A stretch of 64,000 bases of DNA, taken from NCBI GenBank assembly GCA_932294295.1, contig OW028580.1, forward strand, positions 25,938,975 to 26,002,974, in the 5' to 3' direction. Shown one piece after another: positions 21,420 to 33,029 of the stretch. Below the pieces are notes generated by a model. The model ran no database searches. It was not told the DNA's origin and worked only from the letters and a program-made list of their open reading frames with translations. The DNA comes from Alitta virens (lineage: Eukaryota > Annelida > Polychaeta > Phyllodocida > Nereididae). Within the stretch, counting starts at the first letter, position 1. Each line of letters begins with the position of its first letter. Position numbers and translations under genes: made by a program.

Positions 21420-22350
21420 ACATGTACATATATAATGCCATCCAGACCAAGATTTTTTACCATAACTGCTAAGAAACTAGCACAATCCAAACAGCTATAC
21501 CAATCAGCTGAGCAAATTTGTAGACTTGAGCAACATTGTGGAGAACTCATTGTCTGCACCGTCTTAATTAAACAAGAAAAGACCTAGTTCCTTAATTACA
21601 TTCCCGTTTCCAAGACAATTAAGAGTTGTTTTACACAAAACCGATTATTGGGTTAACTAGAAAGCTGCAGTTTTCTGTAAAATCTTTCGAAGAAAACAGA
21701 AAGCAGATTATTGCACATAATAATATTAAAAATGCTTAAAATTTTAGTTTTATGGTACGAAACCATACATAGAGAAGACACACAGAATTAGATAATTATG
21801 AAAAGGTTTCACTTATTCTTATAAAACAAAATTGATATGCAAATTCCATGAATATTTTCTCTTTAAGCAGAGCTGTTGGTTTGAAATTTTACCCATAAAT
21901 TGAAATCATTGCATAATAGATTTACGTCTGCAATATTGGATATTTTCTGTGGCAAAATGAGAGTGAAGTTCTATTCTCTCTTTTGCAAATATTACATTTC
22001 TTCCACAAATGTGGTATAGTTGGAAAAGACAGCACTTTGTGTATATAGTAGCTTACATAATGTTATACAAAATAGGACATCATAAAATAATCAGCAAATC
22101 TTAAGGACAGGGATATACTTTTTCTTTTCATGATAGGGAAAAGGTAAGTAATATTGGCATACTTTTTCTTTTCCTCACTAATGCTGTGATAAAAGATTTT
22201 ATGGAAAATACATCATTCCTTTTGTTTGATTTTCTTTAGGTAGTGAGCTATAAATCCAGAGCATATGTTATGCAAATTCAGAATATTTTTGTAATAGCAT
22301 TGCTTTGAAATGAAAAAAAAATTAAAAGTGCCGTATTAAACCACAGTGGG
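21420..22350. other. AT-rich DNA, no gene seen
   Basis: The text ATACTTTTTCTTTTC occurs twice near 22110 and 22160. No ORF of note. Confidence 0.45.
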
Positions 22351-22354
22351 ATTT

Positions 22355-22496
22355 ATGGGCACCTCATTCTGAAAATATGAGCACTACAATGCTCATATTA
22401 AATTCGACTAATTTCAACTATAAATGCCTAAGTTTAATATGGGCAGGACAAACGTTTAAAATGAGCAGTGCTCATGTTAAAAATCTACGGGCCCAT
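22355..22496. mobile_element. MITE-5 / foldback element (candidate)
   Basis: Left end ATGGGCACCTCATTC and right end, on the complement, ATGGGCCCGTAGATT, followed in both arms by ATGAGCACT and GCTCAT. ATTT lies outside each end. The 111-codon plus-strand ORF beginning at 22377 starts inside this element and is not credible as a gene. Confidence 0.55.
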
Positions 22497-22884
22497 ATTT
22501 ATTTTGCACACTTTGTAATCCTACACAAATGTCACTGTGGTATGAATCTGAACAGTACTACTATAGAATGCATAAATCACCTATGCCCATATAACCCAAC
22601 AATGGCAATTGCAAATGAGTTAGAATCAAAGAAAAGAGTATTCGCTATGAAAAAAACATCAGGTAGATATATCTACACCAAATTAGCATATTCTCCAGGC
22701 TTTTTCCCTTAACAAAAACAACGAAGGAAATGACAGGTAAATATATAAGCCAGCACATCATTAACAAAATTGCAGCCTCAAATGTGCTGTCTGCTCTACA
22801 GGTGATAACAGTGATTTCTTAATAATACATTGTGTTATTCTTGTCATAATGGCTAATATCAGAGAGCAACAAATGAGCCTAGTA

Positions 22885-22968
22885 CTGGATAGCTCAGTTT
22901 GTTGTTGCACACAGGCCTTCTGTTTAAGAGGAACTGGGTTTAATTCCTTTTGTAAGAATCTGATTGGG
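22885..22968 (+). repeat. Degenerate tRNA-like sequence
   Basis: GGATAGCTCAGTTTGTTG resembles an A box region and GGGTTTAATTCC a B box, 38 nt apart. There is no acceptor-stem pairing, so this is a SINE-head relic rather than a tRNA gene. Confidence 0.4.
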
Positions 22969-23130
22969 GTTGCCATACCATTTTAATAAAATACAAGATT
23001 AAATTCCTGAATAATATCTTTACTATAAACACATCTGTTATAAATAACAATGTGAAACAGAGCTACTAATTAGTCTAAAAAATTGATATTGATTGCATGT
23101 TTGCGAAACAAATTGTTCCTGGGAATACAG

Positions 23131-23375
23131 TGCCAAGTTAGCTTAGTTGGTAGAGTGCATGCAATGTCAGGGGCGGATCCAGAACATTTTCCACGAGGGG
23201 TTAACAATTAAAATGTATTGCGGGGACATCTGAATTTTTTAATATTTATTAATTAAAATGTACTAGGCCAAGGGAGGGGGTTGCAACTTCAACCCCCCCC
23301 CCCTAAATCCGCCACTGCATGTGAAGCTGTTCTTTTGGGACTTGGGTACAAGTCCACTCTAGACTGCATTTGTAC
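23131..23375 (+). repeat. tRNA-like SINE relic split by a hAT-like MITE
   Basis: GTTAGCTTAGTTGGTAGAG gives an A box at 23137-23155. The B-box-like GGGTACAAGTCC lies at 23343-23354, beyond an inserted element at 23168-23317. Removing the insert restores tRNA-like spacing. Confidence 0.45.
23168..23317. mobile_element. hAT-like MITE, 150 bp
   Basis: Starts CAGGGGCGGATCCAG and ends with AAATCCGCCACTG, matching the CAGNGGCGGATC-type terminal repeats common among hAT elements. It contains a C tract near the right end. I could not see a clean 8-bp target duplication (left TGCAATGT, right CATGTGAA), so border positions are uncertain by a few bases. Confidence 0.6.
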
Positions 23376-23379
23376 TCAG

Positions 23380-24480
23380 ATTATTTAAAAAAAAGTTCAT
23401 TAACATTTGATAACATAATAACCCATGCCAAAAATAAGTTGATACTCCTTTTAATTTTTTACCTTTTATAAGGGTAACTCATCAATGATTGATACATCCA
23501 CATAGTTCCACCACACGAATCCACAAATCTATATATATATATATATGGACTACATTTTAATGTTTCCAACAAATCACAGCTAGTGAAGGTTTAGATAATG
23601 ACAGATATCTTAATATGAATTGGAATCCACAACGTTTAGATAAGCTGGTCAATGAAGAAACCACTGGGCCACCAAACATTCTCAAACTAAATCTAAATTA
23701 CGAATTCTTGGAAACCCAAAAGTATCTTTATACATACTATAATTTATACCATATCGGTATCACAATGGTTATATTAAATTATATTCAATTTAACCAAATT
23801 CAATTCAATTTGATTTCAACTTCATGTACATTACTATTACCATATGATTTTTAATTTACATACATGCCTGAAATAACATAGAATTGAAATATCAATGCAT
23901 GAACTGGTCAACTGACATCTATCTTAACCCACATAATTTGCAGCTTCCTAAACAGAATATCATAAACAAACAGACATATAAACACTGGGTCAGATACACA
24001 TAATACCCAACCCTAAAAACACTGCAGTGTCAGCAAGTATTAAGGATGCTCAGACCTTAAGATCAGAAGGAAACATGACCTTCACCTTGCATATGAGGTT
24101 TCCTTTGAAGAAAGAATCACCAATTGTGAAACATATACCAAGAAAGAATGGGAAAGGAAAAAAATACCACGCACAAGGCTGGTACACAGGAACAGACACA
24201 GAAAGAAATGCTACTGTACATGATAGCTCTGAAGGAAAGTAGACATAATATTTTGATATTTCTTCTTGTCTGTTGTTGGTTTTTTTCCCCAAGAAAATTT
24301 GATATCTACAGAAGTGACGGTAATCCATTAGTGAAATCGCAAAAATAACCCTTCAAAGTGTCTCTTTCCCTAGCTTATCCAGTAATACATAAAGAATTAA
24401 CAACAATAGATATGAGGTTCACCACTGATAATGGAGAATATCATAAGTGATAACCATTATTTATAAAGATGCATTACGTG
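23380..24480. other. AT-rich DNA, no gene seen
   Basis: Short TA run at 23530-23547 and overlapping short ORFs near 24027-24348 on both strands with no recognisable domain. Confidence 0.4.
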
Positions 24481-24489
24481 TAAGCTTAA

Positions 24490-24802
24490 TGAATGGCTGA
24501 CTGATTGAATTGCTGGCTGACCGGCTGTCTAATTGGCTGAATGATGCACTTCATGACTAACTAATCATGCTAATTGAATATCCGACCAACTGACTGAATA
24601 ACCAAATGACTGACTGACTGAATATCAACTGACTGCCTGACTGACTGATTCAAAGAATTACCGACTGACTGGCTGGCTGACTGATTGACTGGCTGACTGA
24701 CTGAATATCAACTAACTGACTGACTGACTGATTCACAGAGTGACTAACTGACTGGCTGACGTGCTGACTGACTGATTGACTGACTGCCTGACTGACTGAC
24801 AA
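24490..24802. repeat. GACT tetranucleotide array with ~100-bp higher-order units
   Basis: GACT/GGCT repeats interrupted twice by GACTGAATATCAACT followed by GACTGATTCA, showing a duplicated composite unit. Confidence 0.85.
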
Positions 24803-25825
24803 GATGCCATAACAGAAGAGAAATATCCGAAATAGAGAGATTTCTCACCAGAGGTCTGAACATTGCATTACAATAAACTTCTTAATAATACAGTGGTCTT
24901 AATAGCAGAGTAAACTAAAATAACAAAAATGTTGACCAAAAAACTGTCGTTATAATGAGGTGCACCTAATAGAGTAATAAATTATATTGTATGATGAATA
25001 AAATGGATACAGTGGTAGATCTGGAACTCCACGCTTCAATCATTTTCCATAGAATATTTCAAGATAAGACATAAACATATAAATATAAATAATTGAACGC
25101 ATTGAAAAACATTGAATATTGATTTTCCGCATTTTATGCTCAGCTTAGCGGATACTTTTACGATCTAAAATGAGGAATAAACACTGACAACAGATGGTGT
25201 AAATTCAAACATTTGACAGAAAGTTTGAAAGAAGATTTCGACAGCAGATTTGCGGGATTTCCATGACTCCTTTTGGTGACAGAAGCGCCCGTCAAAAATG
25301 ACAAATCGGCTGAATTTCTTTCACAAAATGACAACTTGATTTCTGTCTTGAACATAAAAACACACCACAGAGTGTCCTAATTTCCTGCGTCATTTGATAA
25401 GAAGGCATAATTTGTGCTCTTTATTGAGGATCTTGATTGCTTCGAAAATGCATGCAATTTATGTCATCGGATACTCAAAAAGCATGGGGAAAAGTGGAGC
25501 ACCTTAAAATGAACCATTATTCATGGTGGCAAAGACTTTGCAAAAATCCAATGCAACCTCGAGCTTAAATCATTGATAACGGAAGCTGCAGTTTATGAAG
25601 GAATTAATTAGAAAAATACACAATTATCTCCCCAGCCATATCCTCATAAATTTGCTTTATTAATTTTGGCCACATAAATGGAATAAAAAAAAAGGGGGGG
25701 GGGAAAAAAAAAGAATTGAACAAAAGTTTAGAGCACACAACATTAGGACGATCGGGTTTTTCCTTAAAATTAATATTATTACTTCACTGAGTCACCCAAC
25801 TGTCATTGCAATGCTCAAAGATCCA
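24803..25825. other. AT-rich DNA, no gene seen
   Basis: A mixed poly-A/poly-G tract lies at 25684-25711. Otherwise nothing recognisable. Confidence 0.4.
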
Positions 25826-25831
25826 GAATTA

Positions 25832-25885
25832 ACATTCAATTCTTCATCAAAGTTTAGCAGTAAACTTTGATGAAGAATTGAATGT
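25832..25885. repeat. Perfect 25-bp hairpin with 4-nt loop
   Basis: Arms 25832-25856 and 25861-25885 are exact complements (ACATTCAATTCTTCATCAAA and five more bases), with loop GCAG. No flanking duplication is evident. Confidence 0.9.
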
Positions 25886-26032
25886 ATTCTAACGTAAATT
25901 AAACAGTAAAGTTAGATCATTTTATGCTGGAACGTTACCTGAATCTGTACTAAATTTGGAACCACGATTCATCCCATTTTGATGATCATCAAGCAGTGGC
26001 CTTAGTATCGAAGTGTTGTTAATTCTGGACCT

Positions 26033-26075
<43 letters not shown>
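26033..26075. repeat. TA dinucleotide array
   Basis: About 21 TA units directly before another perfect hairpin. Confidence 0.9.
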
Positions 26076-26077
<2 letters not shown>

Positions 26078-26078
<1 letters not shown>

Positions 26079-26117
26079 GCTTTTAGATTTGCAGTAAACA
26101 CTGCAAATCTAAAAGCA
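26078..26117. repeat. Perfect 18-bp hairpin with 4-nt loop
   Basis: Arms TGCTTTTAGATTTGCAGT (26078-26095) and its exact complement (26100-26117), loop AAAC. It follows the TA array at once. Confidence 0.9.
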
Positions 26118-26129
26118 ATTGCCAAATTC

Positions 26130-28284
26130 AATTAAAAAATCTCTCTTCAAAATGATATTTTAATGGGCAGACGCGAGTTAAAAGCTTGTCATTAAACAAT
26201 TCTTTATTTTGCCCAGCTTCACGTTTAAACTTCTGTATAAGATGGGACATTTCATAAATAACACATCGTGTTGACGCAAACACTTATTTATCATCTATGA
26301 TACACAAAAGCCTTGGATGTATGACAACATATGATTTCCCTATAGCTTTCGTCCTTAAGTGGCATTAACCAAGCGATCAATCAACCAATATCAATCTTTT
26401 CAGCCTTAATGACATGCCCAATTAAGGGCCACTCATCTAGATATTATGGGATGTTACTAGGTTAACTCACAGCGGAAATAGCTACCATCATTAAGGAGGT
26501 TGCTATGACATTGTTCGATAAAAATATGGCAATATTGCCTCACCTTAGCTAGGCCAACCTAATAATTAGTTGTGTAAATACTGAGTTGTGCTCTTGTTAT
26601 TGTACTGGAGCATATTACCATATATTCTATACCTAATTTGTAATAGCCAATCAGCATGCACAGAGGGCATCACATGACAGGACCAATAAATCCAGATAAT
26701 TGGTAGGTCATGTGAAAGTGAAACCAGCAATAAAATTGGCCAATAATTGTAATATAACCATGTAAATTGCCAGTTATAATAAATATTAAACATGAGACTA
26801 GCATCTGTACATATATGCATATAGATGTTGTTACAAATAAGTGGTGATTAAAGTATTAGTTGAAATATCGTTCTGTTTTATTTTTTGAAAAATATCAAGA
26901 TATTATAACAATAATTGGTTATGACAATTTAGGTGTGGAATATAACAAATGGTGTTACTACACTATGCCTTGCTCAATATCACTAGCTTCGACCAGTAAA
27001 ACTGCATATTGGTCTTCTAACCATCCACTATTTATATAATATTTATAAAAGGAATTAACATCCACTCATATTTTTTCGCATACCAAGCCAGGAGCAACAT
27101 ATAAACAGAAATATTAGCTTTATCACTAATTTGAATTCTATTATAGAGCCTTTATGACACACTTTAAAAGAAAGAATATAGACTGTAGCTACAATTTTTC
27201 TTATATCAGTCACTACAATATCAGGAAAATTCCAGATAGCAGTCATATCGCAAAAGAGAAAATCACATGTAGAAACACAAGAGAGAAACAAGAGTCATCT
27301 CTGGACGGCCATTACATCAGTCATGGACAATGAAATGTTCAGAGAGAAATAAGAAAAACCTGGACCAGTCACGTAGAAGACAAATAATGATTAAGGAGAC
27401 AAAGAAACCTTTTAGGATGCCGACAAAAGACTCCATAAAAACATGCATAAAACCAGTACTAAAAGATGCCAAAAGAGGAATGCTTTAGAGCTCTATAGTC
27501 CCAAAAAGTCATAAAGGAAACTGACTAATGAAACAGACTACACACATTCTAGCACAACTACTGTGTCTTTGTGAAGTTCGAGACACAAAAAGATAACCAG
27601 AGGCAGAAAAGAAAAGTATAAAAAACTAGAAAGTTGCATGTAAAGTTGGCGTGGTATAAACAGAGCCCATGTGTTCCAAGATCGACCAGATGCATGCCAA
27701 ATGAAAGAAGGAAAGAAGGAAAGAAAGAAAATACTTCACACTTGATACAAACAGAGATTCGGTGACCCCGACAACTTGATGCCCAATGCCAAACTTGGTA
27801 TGGCTGTGTCGCGTGAAAAAAACTGTTGTGCAAGGCAAACAGGAAAAATAACAATCAGAAAAGAAGAGATATAGAGATGTAGAGATGCAGTGACTGAACC
27901 AACAATGTATCAGTCACATTATCAGAAAATGATGATGATGATGATAATTTATTTACTCAGGCACAATTAACAAAAGGAAATATATAAAAATGTATATACA
28001 AATTATGTGTGACTTGGGAGACTCCCATAAGACAGCCATGTCGCTTTTGGGGAGCCACCCAGTGGAGAACCCACTTATTTATATAGTTATTAGTAATTTT
28101 GTTTTATTTATTGAATTATATTATGAGGAATTACCACAAACAAAGCATTTCTGAATAAAACAGTCAGTCGAATATGATTGTATAATTTTGCTTTTTTGGA
28201 AGTCTTAGACAAGAATAACTGACTTAATTTTGCATCAATTTGCCACATGTCAGTTTGACAAGTTGTACTGTCTAAATGCTTCTA
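26130..28284. other. AT-rich DNA, no gene seen
   Basis: No coding ORF. A phenylalanine/serine-rich minus-strand ORF at 27558-27854 crosses a purine tract and lacks any domain. A GATGATGAT run lies at 27930-27945. Confidence 0.4.
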
Positions 28285-28289
28285 GTCTA

Positions 28290-28490
28290 ACCAGCTGACA
28301 GAGGCAAACGTAATGATGAGATGATAAGGCTAGGACCTCGCGTCATGCCATAATATCAATTTACCCCATAGGTGGAGTCTTTCATTACCGGGTGTCAGTT
28401 GAGATATGAAGAGCGACTGGATAGGGATAGGAAATTCGAACCTGGGATTTTAGTCTCACAGATGTAATAAGAATCTCATCGCGTGCTGCA
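28290..28490 (-). mobile_element. SINE-2b copy, near full length
   Basis: From the 3' signature (AGGCAAACGTAATGATGAG) through the degraded core to a tRNA-like head: the complement of AATTCGAACCTGGGAT gives the B box. The A box region is degraded. Confidence 0.6.
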
Positions 28491-28859
28491 ACAAAAAACT
28501 ATGACACAAATTTGATGTCTTGAAATTAATGTAACTGAGCCTTGGAAACGATATCCAAATGAATCATGATATCTTAACAGCCCAAAAGTTTTCAAGACTC
28601 CTCAACACCATTACCGATGAATTGAATTACAGGTAGAGACAGACAGCTATGTAGGTCTACAGACAGATAGACAATAGGAGGCTCATTGACTGAGTGTCCC
28701 ATCAATAGTTGATGAATGTAGGGGCCATCTAGTACATGGGAGGATTGCTAGGAAGCCAGTCAGTCTGCCCAGGGAGAACGGACACTGGTCATTTAAGCAG
28801 TTTAGTAATCCACTTTAGCATGGCCACCATTATGCCACACTGGAAACTGCTCTTATGGT

Positions 28860-29118
28860 CAAGGAAGGAAGGAATGAAGGAAAGAAGAAAGAAGGGTCAA
28901 GAAAAGTGGACAAGAGTTTAAGAAGGAAGGAAGGAAGGGAGGAAGGAAGGAAGGAGGGATAGAGGGAGGAAGGGAGGGAGAGGGAGGTAGGGTGGGAGAG
29001 GGAGGGAGAGGGAGGGAGAGAGGGAAAGGAAGGCAGATGGAGGAGGAAAGGAAGGCAGATGGAGGAAAAAAGAAAGAAAGAAAAGAAAGAAAAAGAAAGA
29101 AAGAAAGAAAGAAGAATG
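28860..29118. repeat. GGAA/GGGA purine-rich tract
   Basis: Long polypurine strand of GGAA, GGGAGA and GAAA units; could form triplex or unusual structures. Serine/proline/leucine-rich minus-strand ORFs are read-throughs. Confidence 0.92.
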
Positions 29119-31310
29119 AATGACAAAAAAATATAACACATTAAAAAAACAGGAATATTAAAAACACAATGGAAGAAATATCAAATAAGGAAGACATCAG
29201 TAAGAAATGAAGAAGAAAAAGAAAGAAAGAAGGAAAAAAATTATAAGAAAGAATGTAGTTGTTGAACATTCAGCAAAAAAGTTCTTCATAATTGATAGCA
29301 TGACATTTCAAGGGAAACTTTCAAGTTTTGCGAATGATCATCATAATAACTCATCTTAATAATGGCGATAAATCACAATTAACACAAAATGCTGTTTCCA
29401 GATAGGAATCAGTACATTGCAACGAAATGAAAAGTGTCAGTAAACTGCGATCACTTACAGGTTATATACTGAGTTTGTAAAACATTTACGTATTTTTTTA
29501 ATTGATTTTCATGACTCAGAGGAATAAATAAATATAAAAAAGTAAGCTTCCTCTTTAACAACATACGATTGATAAGATTATATTATTGCGATGATTGTAG
29601 ACAGTATAAAATTGTTCGGAAAATTTGAGAGAAAACTGCCTCAGTTTGAACAGATTGATAACTAAAATCTCCTCAGTGTAACAACAATAAACTAGATATC
29701 AATCTGTGCAAGCTACAGTCATTATAAATGACTAATAATTCTAGATTAGTACAGCCAAGCTAATTGTAAACATGCCTGAAGTCCAGGTTTTCTTGGAGTG
29801 TGAACGTTTCAAAATATCAAATTTTATTTTCTGAAAAACAATGTGAAATGGAGGAAAAGCCTCCGGGTCAAAATGTTGAAACATCCAGTAAATCAAGAAA
29901 AGTAAATAATTAAATAAATCCAGTCATACCACAACCTAAATATTATATATATAACAATTATTCATACTACAAAACGGGTTGGATCATTTCTTTCCCAATC
30001 TTTCTCCATGTATAGGCAAAAAACATCTAACAAATACCGTTATTAAAACATTTTTCATTGTCAAAAAAGTCTTTGCTTTGCGAAACTACGAAATAATCAT
30101 CACATTTCCTTTAAATAATCTCATATTTGCCACCTTCAAAACCAGCATTCCAAATCTCTTCATTCGGTAAACAAAGCCCTAAACCACAACCAGCTCTATG
30201 CCTTAATTACTGGGAGTCAATCACCTGTCTAGGCTATATTAAGGCATGAATTGTTAATTAATTGGATTTTGCATGAAACCAGCTCAAGTCTACAGGGACC
30301 ACCAGGCTGAGCACTTAACAGGCACAAACTGGCCATAGCACTCGCTGACCTAGTTAGTTGGACAAATAAAATTTACCCGAAGGTCAGTACAAGTCCAATA
30401 CATACTTGATTGCAATGCTTTTGTTAGTAATGGAATTTGTGTATTCTATATACATTGGATATTTGCATGTTCATTTGTTAAATGAAGGAAAAACATTACA
30501 GGTATTTGCTACATTTTTTAGCTTCACGTGCATTCTTTTTTAAATATCCTTTATTGGCACTATAGTGCCACATTTCCATTTAATATACTCTTAGACTATA
30601 TATTATACGTCTAAATGGGCTAACTGGTTTTTAAAATCAGTTTTGATATTATTACACTAATATATCCGATTGCTTACCAGAAATTAGCAACTTGAAGCTT
30701 CAATATACCAATTTAGATCATTCCCCAAACATACTATTTCACGTTTGTTTGCTTTTTTTCCTTCTTTTCAGCAACGAATAAATTATTAATGTGAAAGAAA
30801 ATCTGTGACACCTTTTTTATATCTGTGTGACAGCCAGATAAATGTTGACAAAAGACTTTGTTGGCAAAACAAAGTATGAGAGACATGCACTGAATAAAAC
30901 AAAAATCAATATTTTGCTGAGTACACAGTGCACTCATTTTACAGGGATTGAGCCATGGCAAATGCTAGTGCAACATTTCTTCTTATATCCACTCCTTTAC
31001 AAGCTTGGCAGCTAGAAGACCATGTACTTAAACACTCAGCCACTTATAAGCCAAATTATCCAACTGTACATCTGTCTACTAAAAGCAAAAACCGAATTTT
31101 GCCACATCGATTGATATATTTAACTCTAGTATATGAGAATGACAATGAATTTTATTTGCCTCTCTGGCAAAAGAGTTATACAGTAAAAAAAAATAAAAAT
31201 AAAGAGAACGATCTAGGACAATCTGCACACAGCATGGTTAATACTTAATTCCACGGAGCCCTGTGCTTTTATACGAGTCACATTTATTAGCAATTGATAA
31301 TAATTTGAGC
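29119..31310. other. AT-rich DNA, no gene seen
   Basis: Several short ORFs on both strands (29979-30170, 30734-30961, 30955-31248), none with domain features or coding composition. I see no RNA gene. Confidence 0.4.
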
Positions 31311-31903
31311 TGACTATCATAGGAGTCTCCATTTAGGTATGGCTTGGTTTGGCCAGTTATAGCTCCAGGTAGTTGCTCCAAGTTCTGAATAGCAGGGTCA
31401 GAAAGTTCGTTGTGAGGCAGATAGTCGGACTAGGCTGTAATGTGTCAGTCATCCCCCATGGCAGTGGGCTTTTCATCTCATATTCCCAAAACAAAATGGC
31501 ACTATCACCCATTCCCAACAAATGATTCATTCAACAAGTGCAAAACCATACACACTCCAGTGGCATCATTTAGAATGTTGCTGATGAGGGGGGGGGGGGG
31601 GGGCGTGAATCTAGCAAAATCCACACCAACCCCATCACCTGCTGCTGCTGCTAGTAGCATCTGTTGATGCAGGCAATTTTAGTCATGTTCTGCAGGACCA
31701 ATTTTTCTGACAATCAATTTCACGGTGGTGGGTTTGAGAGCAATTTTTATGGGGGTCATGAATTGGAAATTACTAGTGAGAGAACATCGCTGAACATGGG
31801 GTGGGGATCTAGTGGAATGACTGCAGTGGAACCAGGCATTAAGACAACTATAAAAAATCACTATAAAACAATCTCACATTTAAAGCACAGTAGACCTCGT
31901 CAT

Positions 31904-31904
<1 letters not shown>

Positions 31905-31940
<36 letters not shown>
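31905..31940. repeat. TAGA tetranucleotide run
   Basis: About nine GATA/TAGA units immediately upstream of a dispersed motif cluster. Confidence 0.9.
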
Positions 31941-31954
31941 CCGCTGCCAGTTTT

Positions 31955-32130
31955 ACTGGTGTTTGATTGTGAGGTGGTCTTTAGAAGTAAACTAAGATAA
32001 AATAGGTCCACAAGTTGGAGTTATTAATAGTGAGGTGGTCTTAAAACGGAGTGTCACTGTAAGGGATTAGGAAATCTCTCGATGGTCTTAATGGCGACGC
32101 AGTCTTGACAAATGGGTGGTCTTAAAACCT
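31955..32130. repeat. Dispersed GGTGGTCTTAATAGT-type motif cluster
   Basis: At least five units: GTGAGGTGGTCTTTAGAAG, AATAGTGAGGTGGTCTTA, GATGGTCTTAATGGCG and others, with a CACTGTAAGGG end after the second unit. Confidence 0.6.
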
Positions 32131-32441
32131 AATTAAATTACGACATGATATATGAACTGTTCTTAGCTTTGTAATTTAGCTAATAATCAACAACATTTCC
32201 CAAAAGACATCTGATATATAGTAAGTATTCTGTATTTTGGGGTTACACTAATCACAGCAACTTACGCTACGTTTAGCTAAAATAAACCCTGACATGCCAA
32301 TAATTCAGCCATGCACTTGCAGCTGTCTACCTGGTGACCTTGTTGCACAACCATGACCTTTCCGATTGCACCAGGTTTATCTGTTGGGTCCATCAAGGTA
32401 TCCGTGGTGTCTTGGTGCGATTTTTTACGGTAGGGATTTCT

Positions 32442-32532
32442 TAGAAGGAAGGAAGGAAAGAAGGAAGTAGGAGGAAGGAAGGAAGGAAGGAAAGAAGGAA
32501 AGAAGGAAGGAAGGAGGAGGAAGGAAGGAAGG
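32442..32532. repeat. GGAA array, left part
   Basis: GGAA repeats that are cut by a SINE-1 insertion and resume at 32717. Confidence 0.9.
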
Positions 32533-32716
32533 TGGTGGATTAGGGCTTTACGTCCTGTATTTCTGCACCTGATGGGCTAATTAGGACAGGCAGGGACCAT
32601 GGCAATGAGACGAAGGATAAAACAGCCATCCAACATAGGCTTGACCGGGAATTGAACCCGGGACCCAGTGGTTGGAAGCCCAGCCCGCTAGCACTGAGCA
32701 AGGCCCCCCCCCCCCC
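32533..32716 (-). mobile_element. SINE-1 copy inserted in a GGAA array
   Basis: Complete minus-strand SINE-1 with head, B box and core. An exact 18-bp duplication, AGGAGGAAGGAAGGAAGG, lies at 32515-32532 and 32717-32734. The 5' end carries a run of about 12 C (top strand) where other copies have GGGGGCC, suggesting slippage. Confidence 0.88.
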
Positions 32717-32769
32717 AGGAGGAAGGAAGGAAGGAGGTTCTATGCTTCTAAAAGAAAATCATTAGTGAA

Positions 32770-32785
32770 CAAACAAAACTGACTA

Positions 32786-32826
<41 letters not shown>

Positions 32827-33022
32827 ATAAACGCTATGTTACCAATACTACATGGAAAACAAAAGGCCAAACTTTCTCACTGTTATTTGACTGCCAGACT
32901 GCCGGACTGCCTGACTGACTACATGACTGACCGTTTATCTTACTAGCATACTATCTGACTAACTGACTATCTTGCTAGCATAATATCTGACTAACTGACT
33001 GACTAACAGACAGACAGACAGA
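32770..33022. repeat. GACT/GACA tetranucleotide arrays
   Basis: Two short GACT blocks (32775-32826 and 32890-33022) with intervening unique text. Confidence 0.85.
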
Positions 33023-33029
33023 TAGCTTT

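Noticed and set aside
22377..22712. 111-codon plus-strand ORF
   Set aside because: Starts inside a foldback element and shows no domain or codon bias.
26660..26672. Second CTCF-like site (CACAGAGGGCATC)
   Set aside because: Only the 3' half of the consensus matches.
28830..29141. Ser/Pro/Leu-rich ORFs
   Set aside because: Translation of the GGAA/GGGA purine tract on the complementary strand.
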